This document shows positions 52,576 through 61,235 of a stretch of DNA of 64,000 bases, piece by piece. Source of the stretch: Phycisphaerales bacterium UBA854. Its GTDB lineage: Bacteria; Planctomycetota; Phycisphaerae; Phycisphaerales; SM1A02. Numbering within the stretch: the stretch's first letter is position 1; each line of letters opens with the position of its first letter. The notes below the pieces were generated by a model. The model saw only the letters and a list, made by a program, of their open reading frames with translations. It made no database searches and was not told the origin of the DNA. Location: assembly GCA_002295885.1 (NCBI GenBank), contig DBGM01000002.1, positions 1-64,000 on the forward strand. The letters are read 5' to 3'. Both the position numbers and the translations under genes were made by a program.

Positions 52576-53919
52576 ATGCACACCAGAGACCGGGGATACG
52601 GCATCACGATGCTGGCAGCGGGAGTAGTGTCCTGCCTGTCCGTGCATTCCGCGATCGCCCAGTCGGTCTTCGAACCCTATGTGCAGTACGCGACCGGGGG
52701 CTGGAACTGCACCGGCGTCTCCCTGGCCGACTACGACCTCGACGGCGACATGGACGTGTTCGCAAGCCATCGGAACACCAACAACGTGATCGTCATGCTC
52801 AACGACGGTACCGGCGTGTTCCAGCCCGGACCGGAGTGTCCGGTCGGATCGCTGCCCCGGTACGTGCGTGCGGGCGATCTCGACGGCGACGGCCGTCCGG
52901 ATTTCGCGACCCCGAACTACAACGGGTCCTCGGTCAGCATCGGGCTCCAGAACCCGCAGGGCCTGCTGGTTCCGCATCAGGAGGTCTCCGTGTACCGGCC
53001 CGCGATCCTGGAGATCGCCGACATGGACGGCGACGGCGACCGGGATGTCGTCGTGCCGCACTGGGACCAGTCCGCGTCGCAGCCCAGTGCAGCACCGGGT
53101 CTGGTGACGATCCTGATCAACGACGGCACCGGCACCTTCAGCCCCGGTGCGTCCGTCCCGATCGGTGTCCAGCCCCGGGGAATGGAGATCGACGACTTCG
53201 ACGGGGACGGATTTCCCGATGTCATCGTCACCAATCTCCAGTCGCACGATCTCGATCTCCTCATGAATGCGGGAGACGGCACACTGCTTCCGGCCACGGT
53301 GCTCGCCGGTCCGCTCGCGCCCCGGGAGGTCTGCACGGGAGACTGGAATCAAGACGGAGCGCTCGATTATGCGGTGGTGAGCAAGAACAAGAACGAGATC
53401 TTCTTCATGGTGAACGACGGGGACGAGCAGTTCAGCGAGTACCAGTCGCTCGAGACCCAGTTCTCTCCCCACTCCTGTGCGGCCGGCGATCTGGACGGAG
53501 ACGGCGACCTCGACGTGGTCGCCTCGCACGTCGGCTCGCAGCGGCTGTCCGTCTACGAGAACATCGGAACGGGATTCGCAGAGCCGGTCGAGGTGCTTTC
53601 CCCGAGCGGTGCGGCCGAGGTGCTCATCGGCGCCCTCGACGGCGACGATCGGCCCGACATCGTCACGGGCAACACGAACAACGCCACGATCTCCGTCCAC
53701 ATCAACGATTCCGACTGGAACGACGACGTCGAGATCTTCTGTCGAGGGGACATCGATACCAACGAGGTGGTGGACGTGCTCGATCTGCTCGCGGTCATCT
53801 CCAAGTGGGGGGAATGCCTCGACGAGTCCTGCCTGCGGGCGGACATCAACATCGACGGGACGGTCGACGTGCTCGACATGCTGCTCGTCATATCGCTGTG
53901 GGGTGACTGCAGTGTCTAG
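52576..53919 (+). CDS. Secreted FG-GAP/VCBS repeat protein with dockerin-like C-terminus
   Basis: 447 residues. The signal peptide (MLAAGVVSCLSVHSAIAQ) precedes seven or so FG-GAP-type repeats with calcium-binding DxDxDGxxD loops: DYDLDGDMDVFASH, DLDGDGRPDFATP, DMDGDGDRDVVVP, DFDGDGFPDVIVT, DLDGDGDLDVVAS. These form a beta-propeller. Residues 390-447 are two dockerin-like repeats (GDIDTNEVVDVLDLLAVISK, ADINIDGTVDVLDMLLVISL). It is probably a surface or extracellular binding protein. The next gene starts inside its stop region and encodes the same architecture. Confidence 0.9.
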   Translation: MHTRDRGYGITMLAAGVVSCLSVHSAIAQSVFEPYVQYATGGWNCTGVSLADYDLDGDMDVFASHRNTNNVIVMLNDGTGVFQPGPECPVGSLPRYVRAGDLDGDGRPDFATPNYNGSSVSIGLQNPQGLLVPHQEVSVYRPAILEIADMDGDGDRDVVVPHWDQSASQPSAAPGLVTILINDGTGTFSPGASVPIGVQPRGMEIDDFDGDGFPDVIVTNLQSHDLDLLMNAGDGTLLPATVLAGPLAPREVCTGDWNQDGALDYAVVSKNKNEIFFMVNDGDEQFSEYQSLETQFSPHSCAAGDLDGDGDLDVVASHVGSQRLSVYENIGTGFAEPVEVLSPSGAAEVLIGALDGDDRPDIVTGNTNNATISVHINDSDWNDDVEIFCRGDIDTNEVVDVLDLLAVISKWGECLDESCLRADINIDGTVDVLDMLLVISLWGDCSV

Positions 53920-55303
53920 GCGGTCGGATCATCTGGTGTCGATCCTGCTCGCGGCGGCGGCCGCCGCGACGTCCTCGGCCGACGTGCGTACGGTCTGCAA
54001 CGACGTCGACTACACCCTGGTGGACACCATCGAACTGGACACCTCGGGACAGTACAACACGTTCATCCGCTGCGTGGTCGCGGCCGATGTCGACCAGGAC
54101 GGGGCGCCCGATCTGATCGCCAGCGACCGGTTCGACGACGAACTGCTCGTACTGCTCAACGACGGCGCCGGCGGGTTTCTTCCTCCGCTTGCATTCGAAG
54201 CAACCGGTGGGGAATGGAACCGGATCGTGATCGCGGAGGATCTCAACGGCGACGGGTTTCCGGATCTCGCGATCAGTTCGCTGCAGGGCCTGGTCGTGAT
54301 GCTGAACCGGGGCCTCGGCGAGTCGACCTTCTGGCTCGGCTTCGATGTTCCCGTGCTCCATGCCTCCGGGGCCGATCCGCACTGGGTCGATGCGGCGGAT
54401 CTCGACGGCGACGGTGATCCTGATCTGCTGGTGGCGGATCTCGGTCTGGCCGGCGAGGAGACCGGATTCCACTACTTCATGAACGACGGCGCCGGCCAGT
54501 TCTCCGAGGGGGTGCCGGTCAATCTGGGATTCGACGCCCGCTGCATCTCCATCATCGGAACGGATCTGGACGGCGACGACCACCCCGAGGTCCTGGTGGT
54601 GGGAAACCGGTCCAGCACCAACATGGTCCATGTCTTCGAGAACCTGGGACCGGGAGCCGATCAATGGGCGGGGCTGCTGTACGACACCACGCTGCTGCTG
54701 GAATACGGGGCCTGCTCCATCCGGGATGCGGACTTCGACGGCGATGGTGACCGGGATCTTCTGATCTGCCACCGGTCGAGACCGCATGCGACCCTGCTCT
54801 TGAACGACGGCGCGGGCGGTCTGACGATCGGCAATCTCGTGATACCCGACAGCAGCGAACTGGCCGAACCCTTCGACGCCAACCAGGACGGTCTTCCGGA
54901 CTTCGCCGTCGCGGTGAAGGATCTCGATCAGATCAAGGTCTACGTGAATCGCGGGGATGGTTCGTTCGTCACGGAGGAATCGATGCAGACCGGCGACGAG
55001 CCCAAATTCCTTGCCGTGGCCGATTTCGACCTCGACGGTTCGCCGGACGTCGTCTCCGCCGATTCCCTGCCGGGGTTCGATCGGGGAACCCTCACGCTGC
55101 ATCGGAATTCGACGACGACGGGCACACCGTCGTGCGAGGGCGACATCAGCTGCGACGGACGAGTGGGGGTCGACGACCTGCTGGGCGTCATCTCGGGATG
55201 GGGTTCGACCGGTGACGAACCCGCCGATCTCAACCTGGACGGCGTGGTCGGTGTGGACGACCTGCTGCGGGTCGTCTCGTTGTGGGGCCCCTGCGATCCC
55301 TGA
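53912..55303 (+). CDS. Second secreted FG-GAP repeat protein with dockerin-like C-terminus
   Basis: 463 residues from GTG 53912, which overlaps the previous stop by 8 bases and has GGGGTG 6 bases upstream; a GTG 9 bases earlier is possible. Signal peptide (LVSILLAAAAAATSSA), then FG-GAP repeats (DVDQDGAPDLIAS, DLNGDGFPDLAIS, DLDGDGDPDLLVA, DFDGDGDRDLLIC, DFDLDGSPDVVSA). The dockerin-like end reads DISCDGRVGVDDLLGVISGW and DLNLDGVVGVDDLLRVVSLW. The coupled start suggests that both propellers are made in fixed ratio. No cohesin was seen in the window. Confidence 0.88.
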   Translation: MSRRSDHLVSILLAAAAAATSSADVRTVCNDVDYTLVDTIELDTSGQYNTFIRCVVAADVDQDGAPDLIASDRFDDELLVLLNDGAGGFLPPLAFEATGGEWNRIVIAEDLNGDGFPDLAISSLQGLVVMLNRGLGESTFWLGFDVPVLHASGADPHWVDAADLDGDGDPDLLVADLGLAGEETGFHYFMNDGAGQFSEGVPVNLGFDARCISIIGTDLDGDDHPEVLVVGNRSSTNMVHVFENLGPGADQWAGLLYDTTLLLEYGACSIRDADFDGDGDRDLLICHRSRPHATLLLNDGAGGLTIGNLVIPDSSELAEPFDANQDGLPDFAVAVKDLDQIKVYVNRGDGSFVTEESMQTGDEPKFLAVADFDLDGSPDVVSADSLPGFDRGTLTLHRNSTTTGTPSCEGDISCDGRVGVDDLLGVISGWGSTGDEPADLNLDGVVGVDDLLRVVSLWGPCDP

Positions 55304-55392
55304 CTCGGTCGTCGGCTGGACGTGATTCGGCCGTGCCATCTATGATCCGTTCGCCGCAGGACCGAACCGCACCCGCGCAGACTGGACGATCG

Positions 55393-56214
55393 ATGAGCAC
55401 CGCAACCAACGACGGCCCCCTGACGTTCCTGATGGTCGGCTGTCAGCGGTGCGGGACCACGTGGGTCGACGCGGCGCTGCGCGACCACCCCCAGGTCTAC
55501 CTGCCGGACTCCAAGCAGTCGTACTTCTTCGACCGTGCGTACGACCGGGGGATCGACTGGTACCGGGATCTGTTCCGCGGGGTCACCGCCGAGCATCGTG
55601 CCGTCGGCGAGATCGCCACCGGCTACTGCCTGGTGGACGTGGTCCCTCTGGTCGCGAAGCACTTTCCCGATGTCCGGCTCCTGATGGTCGTGCGTCACCC
55701 GGTCGACCGGCTCATGAGCAACTACCAGGTTCGCAAGCAGGAGCAGGGATGGACGTCCCTCGAACAGGCGATCAAGGACGATCCGGATCTCGTGGCCCGC
55801 AGCCGCTACGCGGATCAGCTCGAGGCGATGCTGCAGCACTGGCCCCGCGACCGGATCAAGGTCCTCTTCCACGAGGACCTGGCCCTCGACGATCGCGCGT
55901 ACTACCGAGATATCTGCGAATTTCTCGGGGTCGACGCCGGCATTGAGACGAAACAGTTCGGGCAGATCAAGAACTCGGCCATGTTTCCGAGGATTCGCAG
56001 GGCCTGCACGGCCCTCGGGCTGCGGCCCGTCCTGCACCGGCTCAGTCGCAGCCCCGTGGGCACGATGGTCCGGCGAATGAAGAAGAAGTCCGGCAAGCGG
56101 GGGTACGCGACGATGGAACCGGCCACGCGAATCCGACTGCTGGAGGAGTTTCACGACAGCAACCGGAGGCTGGCGGAACTAACCGGTCGCAATCTGGATC
56201 ACTGGAACACATGA
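55393..56214 (+). CDS. PAPS-dependent sulfotransferase
   Basis: 273 residues. The 5'-phosphosulfate loop is VGCQRCGTTWVDAALRDHPQ, the 3'-phosphate motif VVRHPVDRLMSNYQVRKQEQ, with KVLFHEDLALDDRAYYRDIC typical of heparan-sulfate-type and bacterial glycan sulfotransferases. No signal peptide. ATG 55393 is chosen since the domain starts 11 residues later; the longer frame overlaps the previous gene. It overlaps the glycosyltransferase start by 4 bases (ATGA), linking sulfation to glycan building. Confidence 0.9.
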   Translation: MSTATNDGPLTFLMVGCQRCGTTWVDAALRDHPQVYLPDSKQSYFFDRAYDRGIDWYRDLFRGVTAEHRAVGEIATGYCLVDVVPLVAKHFPDVRLLMVVRHPVDRLMSNYQVRKQEQGWTSLEQAIKDDPDLVARSRYADQLEAMLQHWPRDRIKVLFHEDLALDDRAYYRDICEFLGVDAGIETKQFGQIKNSAMFPRIRRACTALGLRPVLHRLSRSPVGTMVRRMKKKSGKRGYATMEPATRIRLLEEFHDSNRRLAELTGRNLDHWNT

Positions 56215-57365
56215 AGATCGGCAATTTCATCTCGGTGGTTGCGGGTGAGAAGGGCTTCGAGCACAACGTCTCGGGCCACATCCAGGTGCCGTTGGAGGGG
56301 ATGGCCCGACTGCGGGCCGCCGGGCACGACGTCCATCTGATCACCAACGAGTACGGCGAGGGTCGAAGCCTCCCCGCCTGCCTCGATCCGGGCATTCCCG
56401 TCCACCGGGTCGCCGATTCCCGCAAGCGGGGGGGCATCCTCACCCGCGATTCCGAGCAGGGGCGTGGCCTGCGGTTCGCATCCCTGCTCCGGCAGGTGGC
56501 CCAGATCAAGAAGATCTGCCACGAACACGAGTTCGATGTGCTGCATCTGCACGGCTACAACCGGACGGCGCATCTGGGCGGGGGACTGCGCCTGTTGGGG
56601 CTGCGCACGCCGACGGTCTGCACGGTCTTCGCCGCGTACTTTCCCGAGCGTCTGCCGTTGATCACCCGGCGACTCTGGAAACGTCTGGATGCCGTGGTGG
56701 CGGGAACGGACTGCGTCGTCGAGCACTTCGCGCGGGAGGGGATCACAGTCGATCGCTTCCGTCACGGCATCATCCGCGATCCCCGTGCGGAACACGGCGA
56801 CGCGGAGATCGGCCCCCGTCGTCGCATTCTGTTCTGGCGTGATCCCTCGGTCGAGAACGGCGCGGACCTCGCCGTGGCGGCCTATCGCACGCTCGCCCCC
56901 CGGTACCCGCAGTTCGACTTCGATTTCGCCATCCGCCCCCATTGGGACCAGGTTCCGGGGATCGACGAACTGGAGCAGGAGTTCGACAATGTCCACGTCC
57001 ATCGATTCCCGTATCCCGACGGGGTGACCCTGCCCGGCCTGCTGCTGGAATCCATCTGCGTGATCCAGCCCATGCGGCATCTCTCGATCAATCCGCAGCT
57101 GGTCATCGCGGAGAGTCTCGTGGCCGGCATCGCCACCATCGCCTCCGATCTCGATTCGAATCGGGAACTCGTCCGGGACGGAGTCACCGGTCGGCTGGTG
57201 GGCACGACGGATCCCTCCGATCTCACCCAGGCGCTCGATGAACTGCTGGCCGATCCCGAGGGCACGCTGGCGATGGGTCAGGCGGCGATGGCGGACATGG
57301 CGGAGCGGTGGAACTGGGACCACCTCGTCGGCGATCTGGAAGCCGTCTACACACGAATTCGGTAG
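56211..57365 (+). CDS. GT4-type glycosyltransferase
   Basis: 384 residues with GT-B fold. The N-terminal domain (MKIGNFISVVAGEKGFEHNV, LEGMARLRAAGHDVHLITNE, FDVLHLHGYNRTAHLGGGLR) and the C-terminal nucleotide-sugar domain (INPQLVIAESLVAGIATIAS, LDSNRELVRDGVTGRLVGTT) match family 4 enzymes; E in IAESLVAG is the usual EX7E-type glutamate. Donor and acceptor are unknown. It is coupled to the sulfotransferase gene, so the product may be a glycan that is later sulfated. Confidence 0.87.
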   Translation: MKIGNFISVVAGEKGFEHNVSGHIQVPLEGMARLRAAGHDVHLITNEYGEGRSLPACLDPGIPVHRVADSRKRGGILTRDSEQGRGLRFASLLRQVAQIKKICHEHEFDVLHLHGYNRTAHLGGGLRLLGLRTPTVCTVFAAYFPERLPLITRRLWKRLDAVVAGTDCVVEHFAREGITVDRFRHGIIRDPRAEHGDAEIGPRRRILFWRDPSVENGADLAVAAYRTLAPRYPQFDFDFAIRPHWDQVPGIDELEQEFDNVHVHRFPYPDGVTLPGLLLESICVIQPMRHLSINPQLVIAESLVAGIATIASDLDSNRELVRDGVTGRLVGTTDPSDLTQALDELLADPEGTLAMGQAAMADMAERWNWDHLVGDLEAVYTRIR

Positions 57366-57431
57366 CCCGATCGATTCGGCATCCTCTAGAAGGGCCGTAG
57401 GGGCGAAATACACAAAGCGCGTCCGCAGCCG

Positions 57432-57460
57432 TTGAATCGGGGGTGGGAGATCGCTACCAT
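57432..57460 (+). promoter_or_regulatory. Candidate promoter of sat
   Basis: TTGAAT (57432-57437) and TACCAT (57455-57460), spacer 17. A hairpin GGGATCC-GACAA-GGGTCCC (57502-57520, one G-T pair) and a T6 run follow in the leader before the sat start at 57580, which could act as an attenuator. Confidence 0.5.
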
Positions 57461-57579
57461 CTTCGCTTTTCCCGGATATTTCCCCATTCAGGGGGATTCA
57501 GGGGATCCGACAAGGGTCCCGAACGACCGACTTTTTTGCCTTGGCCGACGTCCAGGGCCACCCCGCAGGAGCGACGAAC

Positions 57580-58773
57580 ATGTCCAACGAGCTGATCCAG
57601 CCCAATGGTGGCACCCTCGTGAACCGTATGGTCGAAGGCGACGCCGCCAAGGCCCTGGCCGACGCAGCGGCATCCATGCCGTCGATCACCCTTTCCGACA
57701 AGCAGGCGTGCGATCTGGAGATGATCGCCATCGGCGCCTTCAGCCCGTTGACCGGTTTCGTCGGTCCCGCCGACTTCAAGTCGATCTGCACCTCGATGAA
57801 GACGGCCGACGGCACGCCGTGGCCGATCCCCATCACCCTGTCGGTCGACGACGATGTCAAGGCCACCCTGTCCGAGGGCGGGCAGGCTGCACTGCATCAC
57901 CGCGACGGCACCCTGCTTGCCGTCATCGACATCGAGTCCATCTACGAGCATGACAAGGCCCTCGAGATTCCCAACGTGTTCCGCACCGAGGACGAGGCCC
58001 ACCCCGGCGTCAAGGCCGTCATGGACGAAGGCGACTGGTGCGTCGGTGGTCCCATCCACGTGCTGACCGTTACGCCCGAGCACGAGCCCGGCGAGCAGTT
58101 CACCGATCATCGGCTGGCCCCCGCGCAGACCCGCGCCGCCTTCAGCGAACGCGGCTGGAAGACGGTCGCCGCCTTCCAGACCCGCAACCCGATCCATCGG
58201 GCCCACGAATATCTCTGCAAGTGCGCCCAGGAGATCTGTGACGGCCTGCTCATCCACCCGCTGGTGGGCGAGACCAAGCCCGGCGACATTCCGGCCGATG
58301 TCCGCATGAACTGCTACGAGACCATCATCGAGCACTACTTCGTGGACGAGCGGACGATGCTGACCGTGATGCCCGCCGCGATGCGCTACGCCGGTCCCCG
58401 CGAAGCCGTCCTGCACGCACTGGTTCGTCAGAACTACGGCGTCACCCACTTCATCGTGGGGCGGGACCACGCAGGAGTCGGAGACTACTACGGCACCTAC
58501 GACGCCCAGAACATCTTCGACGAGTACGACGAGGGCGACATCGATGTCACCCCGCTGAAGTTCGAGCACGCCGCCTGGAGCCATCGCGCCCAGGGCATGG
58601 TGTCCAGCAAGACCTTCCCCAAGTTCGAGAACGACCAGGTCTTCCTCAGCGGTACCAAGGTCCGTGATCTCCTGGCCCAGGGCGAACGCCCCCCGGCCGA
58701 GTTCTCGCGTCCCGAGGTCGCAGATGTCCTGATCGAATGGGCGACGAGCGAAGCCGCCGCACCCACCGCCTGA
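57580..58773 (+). CDS. sat: ATP sulfurylase (sulfate adenylyltransferase)
   Basis: 397 residues, the single-subunit type. Active-site motifs [20 protein letters not shown] and [20 protein letters not shown] are intact, as are [20 protein letters not shown] and [17 protein letters not shown]. It makes APS from sulfate and ATP. ATG 57580 has AGGAG 8 bases upstream; earlier in-frame sequence is not conserved. cysC follows after 31 bases, so the pair makes PAPS. No CysH-type reductase is visible here, so donor synthesis for sulfation is the likely purpose in this locus. Confidence 0.96.
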   Translation: MSNELIQPNGGTLVNRMVEGDAAKALADAAASMPSITLSDKQACDLEMIAIGAFSPLTGFVGPADFKSICTSMKTADGTPWPIPITLSVDDDVKATLSEGGQAALHHRDGTLLAVIDIESIYEHDKALEIPNVFRTEDEAHPGVKAVMDEGDWCVGGPIHVLTVTPEHEPGEQFTDHRLAPAQTRAAFSERGWKTVAAFQTRNPIHRAHEYLCKCAQEICDGLLIHPLVGETKPGDIPADVRMNCYETIIEHYFVDERTMLTVMPAAMRYAGPREAVLHALVRQNYGVTHFIVGRDHAGVGDYYGTYDAQNIFDEYDEGDIDVTPLKFEHAAWSHRAQGMVSSKTFPKFENDQVFLSGTKVRDLLAQGERPPAEFSRPEVADVLIEWATSEAAAPTA

Positions 58774-58804
58774 AAACCTTCAACCCCCAAGCGAGACAAC
58801 GACA

Positions 58805-59422
58805 ATGGCTGAACAGGTAGCAACGAACATCACCTGGCACGACGGAACCGTCACCCGCCAGGAGCGTCAGGACGTCCTCAAGCAGAAGGGGGCCACGGTC
58901 TGGTTCACGGGCCTCTCGGGCAGCGGCAAGAGCACCATCGCCGTCGCGCTGGAGCAGGTGCTGTTCCAGCGTGGTCACGTCGCCTATCGTCTGGACGGCG
59001 ACAACGTCCGCATGGGACTCAACAAGAACCTCGGCTTCTCCGCCGAGGATCGCGCCGAGAACATCCGCCGCATCGGCGAAGTCTGCAAGCTGTTCGCGGA
59101 CGGATGCGTGATCACCCTCTCCAGTTTCATCAGTCCGTATCGCGAGGACCGCGATCTGGTCCGTGCGCTGCACGCCGACGGTGAACTGGACTTCATCGAG
59201 TGCTACGTCGACTGTCCGCTCGATGTCGCCGAGGAGCGCGATCCCAAGGGCCTCTACAAGAAGGCGCGGGCCGGTGAGATCAAGGGCTTCACGGGCATCG
59301 ACGATCCCTACGAGGAGCCCGAGAAGCCGGAACTGCACATCCGGACCGATCAGCTCTCCCTCGAGCAGTCGGTGCAGGCCGTCCTCGACTGCCTGGCCGA
59401 GCGTGGTCTGCTCAAGGGCTGA
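58805..59422 (+). CDS. cysC: Adenylylsulfate kinase
   Basis: 205 residues. The P-loop [11 protein letters not shown] (GLSGSGKST at 36-44), [20 protein letters not shown] and [18 protein letters not shown], with its catalytic Ser, are typical. [20 protein letters not shown] and [17 protein letters not shown] complete the APS site. It phosphorylates APS to PAPS, which feeds the sulfotransferases at 34151 and 55393. It shares a transcript with sat and ends before a strong terminator. Confidence 0.97.
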   Translation: MAEQVATNITWHDGTVTRQERQDVLKQKGATVWFTGLSGSGKSTIAVALEQVLFQRGHVAYRLDGDNVRMGLNKNLGFSAEDRAENIRRIGEVCKLFADGCVITLSSFISPYREDRDLVRALHADGELDFIECYVDCPLDVAEERDPKGLYKKARAGEIKGFTGIDDPYEEPEKPELHIRTDQLSLEQSVQAVLDCLAERGLLKG

Positions 59423-59450
59423 CCGCGAATCGTACGACCGAAAATACGAC

Positions 59451-59482
59451 CAGGGCCTCCGTCACGACGGAGGCCCTGTTTC
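59451..59482 (+). terminator. Rho-independent terminator of sat-cysC
   Basis: CAGGGCCTCCGTC / GACGGAGGCCCTG is a 13-bp inverted repeat with a 2-base centre (effective loop of 4), followed by TTTCGTTT. Confidence 0.85.
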
Positions 59483-59505
59483 GTTTCGGTTCGTTTGGTT
59501 TCGGA

Positions 59506-60573
59506 TCAGCCGCCGCCGCTGCGGACCAGATCATCGAAGTCCTCGATCTGATTCGGCTCGGCGTCATCCCATTCCTGCACGTAGCCGCCGTTGGTGTTGA
59601 TCGGTCCGTCCTGATGGGAGAGGAAGACGCCGTCGGGCCCCGCTGAGATGAGCACGAAACTGCCATTGGCGGTTCCGAACTCCCAGTCCTCGGTCTGGTA
59701 GAAGGCGGGATGGGCGACGACTGCGGTCAGCCATCGACGCTGTTCGACGGCATCGCCGTCGCCGTCCTCACCGGCAATGCGGCTGCCGGAGATGGCTTGG
59801 CTGTCTGAGAACTCGTACTGCTTCTGCCGGATTCGATCGGTTCCCAGGGCCGTGGCCTCGACGTACAGCCCGATGCCCTGATTGGAGAACTGTCCGCGGG
59901 TGTCCCCGTCTCCCACGAGTGGGCCGCCCTTGCGATCTCGCTTGAGGTAGATGATCGGATTGCCCCACGGGTCGTACAGGTCGGGGAGCTGGTTGTAGCC
60001 CTGTCTCCGGGCCTGGTCGGCGTCGGGTTCGGTGGCGGTCAACCAGCGGTTGACGAGTTCGGACGCCTTGGGGGCGAAGTAAGGGGGATAGGGCTTGCCG
60101 TCGATCAGCGGGCCTTCGCTGATGCGGGTTCGGTCGATCACGATCTCCCAGGTCCGGTCCGTGTTGCCGGGGTCCTGCAGCGTGAGTTCGACCGGATCAC
60201 GGGCCGCGTCCCTGAAGCGGTCGTATTCCACGGTGTTGGGATTGGAGGAAGGCTCGTCGGAGGTACGCACCCGGTAGCCCCCCATCATGTGCAGCAGGGC
60301 GTTCTGGGTGGAGGTCAGCTGGCTGCCGTCGCCCAGTACCCGGGTGGGGACCACGCCCGGATAGCGGCCGTGCTCCTGGGCGAAGGAATCGCAGGCCGCG
60401 GCGAACGAGCTCAATGTCGCCTCCGCCTGGCTGCGTGTCGCCGATTCGGTCGCGCTGCTCAGGGCGGTCAGCAGGATCCCCGCCAGGACGGCGATGATGC
60501 TGATGACGACAAGCAGTTCGACCAGAGTGAACGCGTGGCGAAGGACGGTGGATTGCCGGTTGGTGCGGTGCAT
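59506..60573 (-). CDS. Type IV prepilin-like / pseudopilin protein
   Basis: 355 residues. The N-terminal class III signal reads RHA-FTLVELLVVISIIAVLAG, with Glu at mature position 5, and the hydrophobic helix continues GILLTALSSA. The residue before the cleavage site is Ala rather than the usual Gly. The globular part has DPWGNPIIYLKRD and GSFVLISAGPDGVFL, motifs shared with GspG-like major pseudopilins, where DPWGxPY is common. It is large for a pilin. No other secretion genes are adjacent. Confidence 0.87.
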   Translation of the reverse strand: MHRTNRQSTVLRHAFTLVELLVVISIIAVLAGILLTALSSATESATRSQAEATLSSFAAACDSFAQEHGRYPGVVPTRVLGDGSQLTSTQNALLHMMGGYRVRTSDEPSSNPNTVEYDRFRDAARDPVELTLQDPGNTDRTWEIVIDRTRISEGPLIDGKPYPPYFAPKASELVNRWLTATEPDADQARRQGYNQLPDLYDPWGNPIIYLKRDRKGGPLVGDGDTRGQFSNQGIGLYVEATALGTDRIRQKQYEFSDSQAISGSRIAGEDGDGDAVEQRRWLTAVVAHPAFYQTEDWEFGTANGSFVLISAGPDGVFLSHQDGPINTNGGYVQEWDDAEPNQIEDFDDLVRSGGG

Positions 60574-60720
60574 GAGATCGTTCCAGAGGCGACATCGTTT
60601 CCGGGTGGACGCTCCACCCGACTGAATCCGCGTTCCCGTTCCGCATGTCCGCTGCCGGTGAAAGTGTATACCGAACCGCGCGGGGAGCCAGTCGCGGGGC
60701 GAAAAAACGGCCGGATCGGA

Positions 60721-61200
60721 TCAGCCTTCTCCGGTGGCGGTGCTGCGGAGAGCGGCCCTTTGCAGAAAGGCGGGCAGGCACCGTTCGATGAACGCTTCGA
60801 CGGCCGTCACGGTGGCGGCGTGACTCGTGCCCCAGAGGCAGGCGTGTCCGATGCCCGCATCCTGATCCATCAGGACCCGGTACTGCTCCTCGACCATGAG
60901 CATGGTTGGAAGCCGGCCCCCGAAGAACGCTGAGGCGGCGTTCTGTTCGGGGTCGCCGATGGCGATGGTCGGTTGCAGCATGAGCTCACGGTCGTTGAGG
61001 TACCACAGATCGGTGACGATCAGCGGATGCAGATCGGCGGTGGGGGGAAGATCGTCCGAACCGGCGATCGCCTCCATGATTCCCCGGGCCAGGGGGCGGT
61101 CCGCCAGTTCGCTGCGCGGACCGGCGCCGACCACCACGGGAATCAGACGTCGGGGTGAGGGGGACATGTCGAGGTCGAACGTCGGTGTGGAATCGGTCAC
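60721..61200 (-). CDS. Hypothetical protein downstream of prfA
   Basis: 159 residues, GTG start with AGGAG 8 bases upstream; the upstream part of the open frame is a shadow of prfA. Readable blocks are RRLIPVVVGAGPRSELADRP, LHPLIVTDLWYLNDRELMLQ, RLPTMLMVEEQYRVLMDQDA and ACLWGTSHAATVTAVEAFIE. It looks like a soluble alpha/beta protein without known catalytic motif; I do not recognise it. It lies 35 bases after prfA, where many bacteria have the release factor methyltransferase prmC, but it has no NPPY motif and is not that enzyme. Confidence 0.7.
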   Translation of the reverse strand: MTDSTPTFDLDMSPSPRRLIPVVVGAGPRSELADRPLARGIMEAIAGSDDLPPTADLHPLIVTDLWYLNDRELMLQPTIAIGDPEQNAASAFFGGRLPTMLMVEEQYRVLMDQDAGIGHACLWGTSHAATVTAVEAFIERCLPAFLQRAALRSTATGEG

Positions 61201-61235
61201 GTGGAGTTCTCCTGTCCCAGTGATCGGCACGCCGA

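Noticed and set aside
57366..57579. Possible SAM- or sulfur-responsive riboswitch ahead of sat
   Set aside because: Only short hairpins are readable; none of the conserved core bases of known riboswitch classes was found.
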